From: Gordionus sp. m RMFG-2023
Lineage: Eukaryota; Nematomorpha; Gordioida; Chordodea; Parachordodidae
Assembly: GCF_954871325.1 (NCBI RefSeq)
Contig: NC_088777.1
Coordinates: 44,183,366-44,247,365, forward strand
Direction: 5' to 3'
Length of the DNA: 64,000 bases
In this document: positions 24,498 through 38,697 of the stretch, piece after piece
Position numbering within the stretch: position 1 is the stretch's first letter
Layout: every line of letters begins with the position of its first letter
The notes under the pieces: generated by a model
Told to the model about the DNA's origin: nothing
Database searches by the model: none
The model's input: the letters and a program-made list of their open reading frames with translations, nothing else
Program-made: the position numbers and the translations under genes

Positions 24498-26350
24498 CTT
24501 GATAGGTAGCCACTCTATACATTTAAACGATATAGAGGTAGATTTTTAAAACATATAAAATGTAATGAATACAATGTTAATATATTCAATCACAAAATAG
24601 ATTGGTATACTTTATTCGGCATTAATAATCTCTAACTATTCTAAAGGTGATTATTATATATTATAGAATATATCCTGATGAGATTTAGTGTTATCCGAGA
24701 CTTTTAATTCAATTTGACTTATTTCCTTTTTAGAAATTGTTAATGCAGGATTTTATTTGTATAAAACAAGCGATTATAATAATTGTCATAATTCACGAGT
24801 TTTTTTTGGAACACCTTTATTTTTAATAAGCTGAAATTTAGTAGGGCAAAAGGTATATAACCGGTCAGGCCTTTATTTTCAAAAATTCTCTCAAACGAAC
24901 TATTATATATTTGGGTATGTTGAAACACCTTAAACAATCAATAGTTTCTAGGTCTTTCTTTCATCTCTACCTACATCTGATTTAATTTTGCCACTATATG
25001 TCATGGCATTTCACATTCCATTACAATATTTTGTAGTATTTATTTAGTGAATCGTTTATTTAATGAAGAGTTCATCTAATTTTAATACCATATTCTTTTG
25101 CATTAATTTTATATAAATCAAAACTAGCGATAGATAATTAGGAAATTACAATAATGCTTTATATTCTGTTAATAATTTAAAAAATTATAAAGTGGTTTTA
25201 TTTAAATGATGGTGAATCTATGATGTAAGAAACATATAGGTAACAGATAAACTTCTTTTTATACTAATGTGATGACTGTTTATAGAGCCCACCATCTTAT
25301 TTCACCTCTTTTTTAAGCTATATTTTATTTTCCATGTTTTAGAATTGTTACGTCTCTCTCAGGCCTTCATACATGTTAGGATTCTCTATAAAATATTACA
25401 TGTCTATTAAGAAGTCTAAATAAATTTTTATATTTATAAATTAAAGATATTAGAGCATGTTATACATAAACTGTCATGAATTATTATTTAAAATTTTAAA
25501 ATCTTCTAAATTAACTCGAGATGATGTCTTAAATCTCTAAAGTTAGTTACTTTCATTAATGCAAAAGGATGATGACTTTTATCCTAAATAATGGTCAGAA
25601 AACTATGTGTAAGAAAAACTATCAAACAAAAATTATCAGAAAAAAAAATGAAATGCTCAATTTAAATTTAGGAAAATAATAAAAATATAATAAACAAATA
25701 AAATTCTAAAGTTATAATGAATGTAATAGTTCCATCATAATATTAGTCTATATCTAATATCATTCAAACAAATATATAGATTTGCTTCTGCTCAATTTCT
25801 ATCAACGTTTTTCGGTTAAAAGCTAAATAAACTCAGTATATCTTCTTTAATCACATTTATGTAGATATCATTTCTACATTTACCTCTAAATTTTAGCCTC
25901 GTTATGTTTTACCAACTATCTTATCTATCTTTTCAAGATTTCCAAACCAGCATAACATATATTCTTTTTATTTAACAAAAGGTATTCATTGGTTTCCCGA
26001 TTATGTTCATTTATCTGGGGATTTTCATTTTTATAACTCAAAACCTTATCTTTGCTTTTCTAGTATAACATTCGATCCTATATAATAATTTCTACCTAAT
26101 CACAAATGAGTAATTTAGATTAAAAAAGAGAAAGACAATGGGACAAACATGAAAATATCAATCTACCTTTTCTTATCAAAATACTCAATAAAATATTATT
26201 AGTAATTTTCATTATAATTAATCAATATAATAGGATTAGGGTATCGACTATAATTCTATTCAAGATAAGCAGTAAAAATCACATATATAAAAAAATATTT
26301 AGAGAAGTCGAATGTATTTTAAAAGAAATATATTTAATTTATTAATATAC
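24498..26350. other. Central spacer, right part; no gene recognised
   Basis: A+T-rich DNA downstream of unit M5. I searched the - strand for a terminal exon of M5 like the one after R2 and found none. No repeat or mobile element could be defined. Confidence 0.45.
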
Positions 26351-29131
26351 CATTTAACAGCAGAAGGTATGGTTTAACTGCAAAAATAATATTTTTTTAA
26401 AAGAAATGATACTATTGGCAGCTTTAATATTTAATTTATATATATACCTCCCATAAAAGATATAATTCCAACTAGTCCAGAGACTGAAATATTATGAATT
26501 TTAATGATCGTTCTAGGATATAAATAATTTTATATATACCTGATTCCTGGTATGTTTTATTTCCTAAAATAATATAAATTTTTGAATGTTCCCATTATTA
26601 GAATTTATAATTAGTTAAAACTTTGCATGGTAATTGAATTCTAGTAAAATTGCAATAAATGGACACGTGACAATTATAATTAATATGGTATAGTGTACAT
26701 TGCGCTCTGGTTCTATAATTTAATTTTTAAAATTAAAAACAAATCATCTCCACACTCATGCAACTTCAAGCACATGACCCTTTCCTTTTACATATTGTGT
26801 AAACCAACTTTAAACAAAACATTAAATAGAAGGATTTTATAAATTGATAATAATCTTTTAATAAAAATTTTAAAAAAATTTGTTTGTAACTTTAAAATTA
26901 GATTTATGAAACCAACGTTTAATATATAGTCAAACCTCCTCTTTGAAAATTTGCCTATTCTCATAAATATCATTTTCAGCTAATCAAAAAAAAATTGTAA
27001 CTCCCACCCCTCAGAAAAAAAATTTCTCTTGAAAATGTATATTACAATAAATAAAAATTTTAAAGAAAAATTAGTAAAGGTTAATTATTTTTTAAAATAA
27101 CGACTATAATTCAAAATATTTTGAAATAAAGTGAAAACCCAAGATTATTTATATAAAATTAATATGTAGCCAATGACCTACAATAACCAAAAAATCTCTA
27201 ATAAAATTTAATGGGAAAAATTTTTCCTAATTCTTCCTAATACTATTTTTCCCTATCTTAGCAAAATCATGGATGGCCTATATAATGTTGTATAACACTT
27301 AAAGAAGTGTAATGTTAATAAATAAATCACATGTCCCTTTATCTTACACACTGCTGCCAAAAATATTAAATTATCTACAATTAAAATTTTGATAATTATT
27401 AAAATTTATATAAAAACTTATATATCCAAAAAGGAATATACCTATGGATATGGTTAGGGTACCGTCTTCGCCTTCTATATATAAATGGCAATTATTCATT
27501 TTGAATTATGCCGAATCGCAATAAATTGATTTTTTAAAAAAATGTATGAAATCAGATTTTATAAGAGAAATAATACTTATTGCTTTTAGTATCGCAGCTT
27601 TATTTTATCGTTACCGATTTTATAAAAAAAATGCATATATTTTATATTTTAAAATATTAATATGATGCTAATAAAATTTTTCAACTTTAAATTATATCAT
27701 ACTAAAAAGTGCTATTGTAAATTAATAAGGACCAAAACAAAATAAAAATATATCACGTTTCATTCAATATATTTAATTCGATTTATGGAGAACTAAGCTC
27801 AATATTAGCTAATTAAATCCTTTTTTTTCCGGTAGTTTAATTAAATAAATATTTAACATTGAAAACAAATACCTATAAATATTATTATTATTATTAAATA
27901 TAATCTAGAAGAAATTATAATTTATACATCAAATTTTGTGAAATTGTCAGATCAAAAATACAAAAAAAGATGTCAATATTCTAGAATTACCACATTTTTA
28001 TATTATGCCCTGTTAACAATGTATTCTAATTAATATTTATACCCTCCCGTTTCTCAGATTAATATAATTTTTATTTTATTAACTAAAATATACCTAAATT
28101 ATGTACGTGTCCTGTAGTTTCTGTTAGAGACGATGCTAGATATAAAAATTAAGATTAGCTTTATGATAGTACAAATTATACGAAAATCTAATATAATATT
28201 GATTTTATTCAAATAATGCTTCAAATTTTTAAAATGAGATAAATTTACTACAATTTGCCTAATAACAATTATCACAGAAAAAAATATTTTAGATTAATAG
28301 TGGAAAACGATAAAATCTTATTTTTTATAAGGTTCAGAACCCCAAAAAAAGGTTTCGTAAAAATAAATGCATAAAATAAAACTAAATAATTATTTTGAAG
28401 ATAATATTTTACCATTGTAATTCCCATCTTTTTATATTAAAATATACTATATTTATTTAATTTTTGAAAGTTTTTGTACTTAGGTTAAGAGTAATGTTTT
28501 CATTTCCCAATTCTAATATATTTGATTACATAATTTGATTTATAAAATATAATCTTTTATAAATTTACTTATTCCAATCCAAACATTTGAAGCTTAAAAT
28601 AGGTAGCGAATTAAGTGATATTCTCATTATAAGTATAAAAATAATATTCTACTAACATCCAATGAAAAGGTCAGTATTATTCAAGTAATCTATAAATAAT
28701 ATAATTTTTTATATGCATTCTTGTAAAAGATATACCGTTTAAAATCCAATCCATATATTCTATAAATCATATATAGAAAATTAAATATGAAGTTAATATT
28801 AATTAATACATGATATTGTTAAATCTATAAAACCCAATTTTTTTTAAAAATAATATTTTACAAGTTTAAAATGACATAGGAGGAAAAATGTTATATGTAG
28901 ATGTAATTAATTACTAAAATTTGTTGTTGTTTGTATTAAATCGCCATCTATAAATGAATATAATATCGGTTACAATAAAATTTCATGTTTTTATTCAATA
29001 AATACCTTCTTCTTCACACATAATATAATCTATACAAAATAATTATTTTAATTAATTTTTTTTACTACATTGAACAATTTTAAATAAAGGTGACTTACGT
29101 GGCCTTTGTCTGCAAATCATCACGTTTCGCA
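26351..29131 (-). CDS. Unit M5 of the microexon family (13 exons found, J missing; exon C donor lost)
   Basis: Exons in transcript order: A 29131-29099, B 29029-29006, C 28947-28921, D 28759-28736, E 28689-28657, F 28592-28569, G 28512-28480, H 28427-28413, I 28135-28094, K 27474-27442, L 26563-26540, M 26483-26448, N 26377-26351; 375 nt, no stop. Peptides include A RNVMICRQRP, C GDLIQTTT, D YMDWILN, E YLNNTDLFIG, F SNVWIGI, G LGNENITLNL, H GNYN, I SSLTETTGHVHNL, K GEDGTLTISI, L NKTYQES, M SGLVGIISFMG, N KPYLLLLN. Exon C is followed by ATTTTAG instead of a GT donor, so C may be skipped here, which costs no frame; the other donors are GT. Short A and H, long I and missing J are shared with R3, and the intron before L (about 26600-26770) matches R3's at 18150-18350. 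Confidence 0.82.
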
Positions 29132-31095
29132 CTAGATATGAGTGTTTTATAATATGATAATAATATTAAACGCTGTTATATTAATTATATCAATAATTTT
29201 TTGAGAATATTGAATTTTAAAAAATGGAATTCTATGAGAAAATAATGTTGCATCAAGATATTAATGGAAGAGTTAACGTAAATGTTTAAATTTTATACTC
29301 AATGGATTTTAACAAATTTTATATTTTAATTATTAATGATGTTACCTAAATTAGAAATTACGTGGTTAACTTAAATATACTTATGTTTATAAGGTAGATT
29401 CATAGGTTAAAATTAATATTATAAGGGTAATATTTTAAGATAAACTCGATTGTTGTTTGTGAGTCAACTAGAGGTCTATCATCTATTGTACATAAGGTAA
29501 ATATTGTGAATATATCGAAGCACTTATAGTTTATTGCTATTTTCTTTTTGCTAAGGCTTCGTATTTAATAAGATCAGTCAGCTAGTAAATCTGAGTATAA
29601 AAGGGGAACTTGGTTATCATAAATCAATGCTACAAAAAATATTGGTGGCTAACTCTAATCTAAAATCTCTATTAACCCCTCCCCCTCCTCTAAGCTATAT
29701 TTCTTCGCGGAGGCAGGATGATATTTTTGATATTAATTTCTAAGTTGTTACATATATTGCTTTAAATATCAAGCCCATAGCTACATTAAATGATTGGTAA
29801 GATTGTTATGAGGAATATTTGTTTGTCTTATTGTATAATTATATTTGGAGTTATTCATAAAATAAAAATAAATTTCTATGTTTGGCAAGAAATTTTAATT
29901 TAAATGCCTATGATTCTGTGCAAAGAAAGTTTGACAATGATGAGATCTATATTCCAATTAAAAACATTTTACACTTATATATATTCTTCAATATCCAATA
30001 ATGTAATTGGTAACTCCACAATAAATTTACCCTACCCCATTTGTACCCCACCCACAAATAAATGGGAAGAAAATTGCTTATACTACACCTCCCCCCTTCC
30101 ACCCATTCATGTAGATGCGGGGTAACTCTTACATTTAAATTTGCAATATGTTTCTTCCTAACCCTATATACTATGCATAGTTGTAGGGAAAAATATATCA
30201 CTAGGAAAAAATTGTTGGATTCAAATTTTATATAAGTTATTATGTGTTTAAACGAATATAGATTGTAAAGATTCAGATTAACAGATTATTCTATGGATGA
30301 GAACAGATGATTATTGGAATCATATTAAATGAGGATATACTTATTAAGTAAATATTTTTGAAGTGTGAACAAAGTTTCGATCCATTTCTAATTTGAAGTA
30401 GTTTTTTAAGAATAAAGGAATGTTATTTCTGCCATCTCATTGAGTTTAAAAAGGCTGGCTCTCAATTTATTGATCAAATAATTATTTCTTTTAGATGACT
30501 ATTCGAAAAAAAGATTAAACTATTAATTCACATTTCCGAATAAAATTTAATTTTTTAATATAAATATTTAGATCTTTCTACTATTAGTTTAGGAAGATAA
30601 ATATTTTAAAAATTAATTAAGTAATCCATCTGAGATTTCTAGTTATAGTATATGTTAATATGCCTTCATTTAATATTCCAAAGACAGATTGTTATTTTTT
30701 TTAAATACACTCTCAAGTCATTTTTATATAAAAATACGCAAAAAAATTTAATACGTTTTTTAAGTTTACCTTTAGCGTTATTAAATTCTTATTAATTTTT
30801 GCCAATTCTATTTCGTAAAGGAAGTTAAAGGAACATTTTCTTTAATTCATCAATAAATAACTCATTTTGCTTTAGAATAAACAAAAATAATTTCACATAT
30901 ACAATAAAAAACTTAAGATATAATTAAAATTACTTTGCATATTTTCTAAATAATGAGCAAAAAGTTTACATTGAACACGTTTTTCCACAAATAATTTTAT
31001 TTTAATATTTTTTAAATCTAAGCTTAATACATTTATCTATTTAAAAATAGAACTTCTTCTAAACAAAATATATTTTCAAAAAAAATAGTTTTACA
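29132..31095. other. Spacer between M4 and M5, no gene recognised
   Basis: Low-complexity A+T-rich DNA. A patch at 29985-30125 is richer in C (runs of CCCC, CCACCCA) and open on both strands, more like a transposon remnant than a gene. No family exon was found. Confidence 0.45.
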
Positions 31096-31320
31096 TGTAA
31101 AATAATACCGGGGTTATAATGAGCCTCAACATTACATTTTTAATAAAAAAATTTCCAGGGAAATCTGCTGACGAAGGTAAAATCCTTCATTGGGATCCCC
31201 TGAGATCTGCCTCATTTTTTTTCTATGGTTTTAATGAAATTAAGAGCATCACTTCCGAACATGCCTAGGGTATTGGTAACGATTAGAACAAACATGGTGT
31301 TGGTGAGCCAAGCATATTTG
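31096..31320 (-). pseudogene. Non-LTR retrotransposon C-terminal fragment
   Basis: On the - strand the frame reads VTNTLGMFGSDALNFI and, after a stop, GIPMKDFTFVSRF. This matches the end of the same LINE group, where ETLG..G..AL.FL is followed by a conserved GDP.....L.QR stretch. It lies about 0.6 kb downstream of exon N of M4. It is decayed and truncated at both ends. Confidence 0.55.
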
Positions 31321-31924
31321 TTTTTTTAGGATTTCGACCTTTTCGATGGCAGAAAATGAGAAATTGGAATTGGCGGCATAGATTTAATTTAAAAAATAAT
31401 ATATTCGGAATTTATTTTGAAACGAATGAACCAAACTAAGTGAAGGTTAAGCCTAAAGACTCTTCTCTTCAATTGGCATATTATTTTTTCAAGTTGTATA
31501 TAAATCATATGCTATTTGTTTTATTTGTTTTAACATTTTTTGTTTAATTAACAAAAAAAAATCATAGAATTATTTTTTTATATATGAAGTTATAAAACTT
31601 ATATTTCATACATTTTCTATTTGAAAAATTCTAAAGTGTAATTATGAGTAATCATAAAATGATTTAAATTTTTTTTTATAGATTGTTCAATTCTAAATAA
31701 AAAATTATATACATTTTTGGTATAAAAAAAATTAATTATTAGAATATAATAGAAGAAAAAGGAAATGCTCGTTATAACCCCATGCATGCTATAACTTGTA
31801 TATATACCCAAATAAAATTAAGTAAATTTAAAAATACTTTAATTGCAATCATATTAAAAATATTATTATTTTTATATATAATTATTTTTGACATAAATAA
31901 ATTATGCGTTATTATGTATGATAC

Positions 31925-34900
31925 CATTATGCTGTAGAAAATATGGCTTAGCTATGAAAATAATAAAGAAAAATTGAAATTATGTTATTTGGTGATAATA
32001 TATATATTCTTTTTATAAATCTTAGTACCTTTTAAATCGGATAAAATTGTAGTAGTCCCGGACACTAAATTAATCTTGAATTGAAGAACCCATTATAAAA
32101 ATCATAATATATATACCTGATTCATATAACGTTTTATTTCCTGGAAGAAAAGAATATTTGATGATAAAATTAGTGTAAGAATATTATTTAATTTTTAAAT
32201 GAGGAAAAAATATACTGGTACAAATATTAAAATGATAGCCCTAAGATTTTTAAAATTATAACATTTTACTACCCTTTCCCTGGCCTGAAAGTCTCTTATC
32301 AAAATATATACGGTTTAACCTGCCTAATATGAACACCATTGGGATTAAGATTTTTGGCCAACTAGTCAGTTGCTCTTATCAAGACTTTTTATTATTATTT
32401 TTTTAAAATAACATTTTACCATCTGTTATATTCTTAATTTATAAAAAATGGAAATTATATTCAAAGATTTTCATATTTTTTATTTATTCATATAGAGTAG
32501 TAAAATTATTATATACCCTAAACTTGTACAAAATAAGAATGTATAAAATTATTATAAATGGTTGCATAAAAAATAATAAAAAATATTAAATTAATTTATG
32601 AACTTTGATATAATATGTTTTATTTATTGGCGTTATACCTTCTTTGGTATCCAAGTTTTCAAGTGTGTATCAAAATTTAGCAACTGAGGATAAAAAGGCC
32701 GAAATGCTTAAGGATATGGGAAAATGGATACCTATACCACCTAGCTTTGGTGGAAGGGCAATTTGCATCCAGGATAGTGATGAAAATTTGATATTTAAAA
32801 TAGTTTCGAGAGTATTTTTTTAAATGAACTTCAAGGTCTAATAATATTTCAGGAACATGAAAATGATGAACGAAAGGGATGTAAAATTTTAGGAATGAAT
32901 AAAAAATATTTAAGTAAATGAAAAGCTTGATGGTAAATGTTTTAAAATATTTTTCATTCTAATGAAATTGGCAAGTAATTTATCTCTGAAATGAAATATA
33001 GCACTTTCACCTCCAATGTGAACATAGGGTGGTAAAGCTTGTTTTGCAATAAATTTTTAGATGGGGAGTCCGATTCAAGGGGGGGGGGGGAATAAAATTC
33101 ACACTTATTAGGATTTAGTGATATTCTCGTTATGGGGGCTAAGCAATTTATAATTGTAGGAATTTTTATGATTTCATTATATATGTCCGCTAGTGTGCCA
33201 TCATCGAGGTATCAAAAATTTAATTTAAGGTCACAATTTGAAGAGATTTTTTTATGATTAATTGAATGCCCTGACAGAATAATGCAGGGCCTAAAGGATC
33301 TCCTTGTTGGATGCTTTGCTTGGAGAGAATGATTGAATCATTAAATTTTTAAAAAGTGATACTGGGAATATTTCACAGAAAGAAGGTAGGAAATGTTCCC
33401 TTCTAAGTGAATTGTAGGCATTTTGTAGAATTTGAGGATGCATTGATCATGTGTATTATGGAGAATGTCCCCGACGAGTGTGATGCGGTCTCACATCCTA
33501 AAGGAACTATAAAATTAAGCTGATTAGCTTGTATTAGGTAAGATTTTATATGGGAGAAAATTATTTTAAAAATTATTCGCCGGAATACTGACCCTATTGC
33601 AATAGGTCCGATGTTTCCATTTGTTTTGTTTATTAAGCGGGCTCAAAAAATGATGGGCTGAATGGAGTTAGGAATATTATATTAAAATTTAACAGTTATT
33701 ATTTATCATTATATTATAATTTGACAATTCAATAAAATAAATTTATCTCATCTCAAATTTTAATTTACAATAGAATTCTAAATTAAGAATTATGCACACC
33801 TTACATAATTATAATAAAATCTTGCGGAAATTATATCTTACATATGTAAAATAAAAATACATCTCGATATAGTTACATTTTAGACGATGCAATATATCTA
33901 GATCCATTTTATAGACGATATATTTGTATCCATATCTAGAAAAGTATCTTTTAACAATTCTAATAGGAATTAAATTGATAAAATAATTGTTTATAAAATA
34001 ATAAATTATGACTTAAACATGATTACCTATAGATATTTTTATGGTACCATTTATCCCAACTAGATTTTAATTTATACATTTATATTCCTGTACATATATA
34101 CTCATGAAATAATTTTAAATTCTTTCCAAATCATGTATTTATATACCTAGTCCTTTTTTTACTACCACGCCTATATCGTAAAATATTTTAAATTTTTTAT
34201 AATATAGAAAATTTCTTTATTCGCGCGAATTTATACAATATTTTTTTAAATTAAAATAAGTATATATTGGACTAAGTATTGATCTACCTATGTTTAATAA
34301 GAATCCTTCTTTCACGGTTACTAAATATATATAAAGTAACATTATATCGCATATGAATATTGAAAATTTATTTGGGTCTAAAAAGATTTAGAAAATTTAT
34401 GTAAACAAAAATAATCAACATTAGGTTTTTGGATGAGTCAAATCCTATGAACAGTTGCTGTCGAAATATTTTTTATATTTTTTATATTTTTTCAATAAAC
34501 ATCTTTTCGTGTATCCATTTTTATATTAAATTTTATTATATCTGCTAAAATAACTTAATTATTATCAAAATTCCTAGTTCGTATCGTAATATAATAAGTT
34601 TATCAAATTTTCTATTTGTAAGATATTCATATTTATAATTGGTAAAAATATGTTGTATTGTAAAAAATAATGTGTAAAAATTATCATTTTTCTATGCTTA
34701 ATTAAATAGATTCAAATTTCAAATATATTATACAGATTATTTTTATAGTAATTTTAAAAGTATTGGACCGATATCCCAGGAAAACTGAAAAGAAAGTAAT
34801 GAGTGGATAAATCAATCAAAAAAATATGGATAATAGGAGACTGAAAAGTTTTCTTAGTTTTATGATAAAATTTTCATTGTTTATGAATTCCATTCCTGAT

Positions 34901-36037
34901 TTTTGAACTTTTTAGCCATCTTGAAAAACATAAAACCCCCGTATAATCATTTAAATTATATTTTTTGTAACATATGTTCATAGTAACTTTTAAACAAATT
35001 TTTTTCATTGCTTGACTTGATTTATAAAGATTCCGATCCATAAAATTTATGATACAATACTTTTATAAGTGAAATGTTTCTTATTTTATTTAGCAAGTTG
35101 TAGATTACATTTTCTAATTAATCCTAATATAATAGAGTTTTTTATACAATAATTGAAATATATTTCCCATTATACGAGGAAATTTGGAATCCCAATTTAT
35201 AATAATAAAAATTAAATGAAATAAGAATAGAGAAAATATCCTTAGAAAATAGACAAAATATAATAAATATTCTCATACTGGAAAGACTTAATATAGGGTT
35301 TTTTTGAAATATGATATAATCGTTAATATTTTTCTAAACCAATTTTGGTAGATAAAAATTTCTTTCATATTATTAAATACTAAAATTTACCATTAGGTTT
35401 TTCATCTTGTTCTATATTAAAATTATGCTATGCAAATAATTTCTTAAAATAACCTAATATGAAGGTAAGGTTTTCATTTCCCATTTCTGAATTATTCAAT
35501 TAGTTCATTATTAAATAAATTAATTACTTATTCCCATCACAAACTTTGGAGCTTAAGGTATTATTAAACACAATTTAATGATGAGCAAAATACAATTTAG
35601 AAAATAATAAACTTTCGATATAATGGTCCACATTATTCAAGTAATCTATAAGAAATATAAAAATTTCTATAAGAATTATCAATCGTAAAAGGCAAACCCT
35701 TTATAACCCATTCAATATTTTCTAAATGATAAAAAAATATGAATTATTGAATATTAAATATTATATTGATATCATTGATTCTGAATCTTTAAAAAAACTA
35801 TAAATTTTTTTAAAATTAATTAACCTTCTGTGGTTCTTAAGATATTCCCATCTATGTAATGTTAATCATATTGATTTTAATGTAAATTTTAATATTGTTT
35901 TTATTCTAATAAATTATACTTTCTTCTTCGCAAGTCGAATTATCTAAAATAATTATCTTTATAATATGGCTCCTATCATTAAATATATAGTTTACTGGGT
36001 TCATCATGATGTCTTCTACAAATCATCACTTTTCGAG
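31925..36037 (-). CDS. Unit M4 of the microexon family (14 exons)
   Basis: Exons in transcript order: A 36037-35996, B 35943-35920, C 35851-35825, D 35721-35698, E 35645-35613, F 35551-35528, G 35486-35454, H 35411-35391, I 34320-34288, J 34170-34147, K 34059-34027, L 32140-32117, M 32064-32029, N 31951-31925; 405 nt, all phase 1-1, no stop. Peptides include A RKVMICRRHHDEP, B NSTCEEE, C GNILRTTE, D NIEWVIK, E YLNNVDHYIE, F PKFVMGI, G MGNENLTFIL, H QDEKPN, I TVKEGFLLNI, J VVVKKGL, K GINGTIKISI, L NKTLYES, M SGTTTILSDLK, N KPYFLQHN. A is 42 nt as in R2, and M shares the TTI.SD core with R2. The K-L intron is lengthened by a non-LTR reverse transcriptase fragment (32640-33665). A segment matching R2's possible terminal exon follows N at about 31750-31795. 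Confidence 0.85.
32640..33665 (-). pseudogene. Non-LTR retrotransposon reverse transcriptase fragment in the M4 K-L intron
   Basis: Reading the - strand from 33640 downward: NGNIGPIAIGSVFRRI (fingers region, RPIxxG..xRR), then PLGCETASHSSGTF, then SIQQGDPLGPALF at about 33320-33280, the RT motif QGDPLGP, then a degraded catalytic region near 33200 (SMMAH where YLDDGT is expected), and LPPKLGGIGIHF with SISAFLSSV at about 32755-32690. Several stops and frame changes interrupt it. The order fits one insertion truncated at both ends. It adds about 1.5 kb to this intron relative to R2. Confidence 0.8.
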
Positions 36038-38697
36038 CTAAATATGATATATATAAAATTAAATTTTTTTATTATGAATATATAAATTCTTTATTTATAT
36101 TATATTTTAAAAATAAATTCATAAAAATACACCTGGAAATTAATTTATATAAATATAAATTTTTCCTGAAATCTTTCATTTCGTCGTTTTCTTTTGGTTG
36201 TATTTTCTCTGAAAATATTTCATTCACCCCCGATGATTCATTTTCCATATTTTAATGCATGAATCTGGAAACTATGATATCGAAGGTCTATTTACATTTG
36301 TGAATATTAAATTTTTACAAATTATTTACTCTCTCATGATTATCTACCATGATCAATATCATATGATGGAAGCCCCTTTCATACTAGGCAGTATTTCTGG
36401 ATAAACTATATACGGAGTTAAGTAATTTTATAAATTTATTATTAGCAGAATCTTCATCTATATATAGTCGCCCACAAAACTTTTCATATTTACTTATTTT
36501 GAATCTTTGATAGATTTTATATTTGTTTCTCGTCTAATTGCGCATCTAATATCTTAGGCCAATTTTCTTTTAGAATAAATATATCGGAAAGAATTTCTAA
36601 AATAAAAAGAAAATTTGATTCAAACGTTTTCTAAGCTATCCATTAACGAGACTGAATATATATTTTAGAGTTAAATTTGTCCATTTTTTAATCTATAAAT
36701 TTGGATTTTTTAATCGTATCTATTTTTAAAAAGTGTAATTTCTGAATCGAACGGCATAATTAAATATTTATCTGGTAGACATCAAAGAATGAAAAGTATA
36801 ATAAATACTTTGTAGATTAAAGATAAATATAGCTTATAAAAATATTAATTTATTAATAAATATTTATTTCTCATTCACTTATAGATAACATTTTAGGAAA
36901 GGTTGAAGTGTATACTTTAGCTAATGCCAACCGCTAATTAATTATCAAAAATTAATGTTTATTTGTTATTCCTGGCCTAAATAATTATGAGGCCTGAAAG
37001 AGTTTATAGAATTAAAAGTTATTAATGATGGCTTATTAAAATATTTATAAAATTAGTAATATGGAAGTGTGTTATATGATGGGTGGTAAATATCGTGGCC
37101 GAAGTTAGTGATTGTCTACATGTTCCTAATAATTTTTTTAAATATTAACCTATCAAAAAAGGTTCATGGCAAAAGGACACCAAAAATATCCCAATCATTA
37201 TTTCTTTAAAAGTAAATTGATTAATCTTAACAAATAATAACCTACTAATTTGAAAATTTCACATTCCTATTTAAACATTTAAAAGATTTTGTTAAATTTG
37301 GACTATTTTTTGCCTTTTAGTGTTGTTAAATCGGCTCACTCCATACAATCAAAAAGATTCAGAAGCCTTGAGCAAGTGTATATTTTTAGGATTGCGCTAT
37401 TCTTTAGGTTCAAACCTCTAATAGTTTTCGCTTAAAATTAGGTGTAACCTTCACAGTTGGCTTGAAACTATTTATCACTAATGTTGATAGTGAAGCTTCT
37501 TTACTTACAAAAAATAAGAAGAGGCGATGTCATAAAATCTCTATAAAAATAAAAATATTGAAGGATAAAACTTTCTGCTACTTGGGGCTAGAAAAAATTA
37601 GGAAAAGGGGCCTTATACTTCAAAATTTGGAAAGGGGACTAAATATTAAAAATAAAATAACGGGTGAGGGATTAATCCCCCCCCCTTGCCCCTTATCAAT
37701 ATCCACCTAATTTTAATACATTATTGCTTATCTAAAGTTAAATTTAAAAAATCAGCATTGGCGTTAAATTATATTAATTACAAGCAAAGGTAAATAATAA
37801 CTGATGCAAAAATAATTGCAAAAGTATCTTCATCATTTTAATATGTTGAGAATAACTATCTAGTTTCAACTTTTCAATTTATTGTGTTATAATAGAAAAA
37901 AGATAGAAAGATATGGGTTATGTAAAAAATAAAAAATATTATATCAATTTAAAAATATATAAATTTTATATTGCATAATTTAAATTGAACACTTTTAATA
38001 AGTGAATTATTTAATAAATTTTATAAATAATTTATGTCAGAAGCTGATTTTATTTCTTGGTTGTTCATTAAAAAATGGATGATAACTCCTTTTCAATAAA
38101 ATAGTGCTTCTTATTTTTTTCAAAGATATAGCGCTCGAGTGAACACGCTTCATTTCGATTTCTCTATATATATATATATATATAACACAGGCAATCTATT
38201 GAATTGAATTATTTATAATTTTTTTTATCAGATCAAGAATCGACAAAAAATATTATAATAGTAAGTTTTATTGAAAGGATTCCCAAGTTAAAATTTAAAT
38301 ATAACATACTTTCTATATTGTCTAAATAACGATCAATAAAATAAATAAAAAATAACATTATCGTCTTCCACAACTATAAATTAAATTGATGTTTAAGTGT
38401 AAATAATGCTGATATTACCCATTAAAATGTATTTAATAATTGATTTTTTAAATAGTAGATAAGAGAAACAACTAAATTGATTTAAGACCTAAAAGAGAAA
38501 AAATATTAATTTATGATCTGAATTGCCGGCCATCCTAAGGAATAAGAAAATATAAAAAAGTGGTAAACTGAAATTTTAGAAACCTTATATTATTGCATAC
38601 TATGTCAGAAAATCACAATAATAAATCATATGGACAAAAAAATGTTCCTCATAAGCATTGCAAATCTATTATATGAATAATATTTTACCGGATATAC
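36038..38697. other. Spacer between M3 and M4, no gene recognised
   Basis: Holds a (TA)n run at 38166-38184 and a C-rich stretch at 37675-37692 that resembles a transposon edge. The first 100 bp or so downstream of M3 exon N (38590-38697) matches the sequence after R1 exon N, including TTTTCTGACAT, so intron or 3' sequence continues there. A 116-nt open stretch from an ATG at 36248 was judged unconvincing. Confidence 0.45.

Noticed and set aside
29904-30201. Overlapping frames on both strands at a C-rich patch
   Set aside because: The openness on both strands follows from base composition and no domain is recognisable on either.
36133-36248. An ATG-initiated open stretch of 38 codons ending at a GT, upstream of M4 exon A, as a first exon
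   Set aside because: It ends in phase 2 whereas exon A needs phase 1, it encodes no signal peptide and no other unit has a counterpart.
37462-37710. An 82-codon frame on the + strand
   Set aside because: No recognisable domain. It ends in a C-run transposon-like edge and lacks support from any mirrored sequence.
38166-38184. TA dinucleotide run
   Set aside because: Simple microsatellite in A+T-rich DNA with no further structure.
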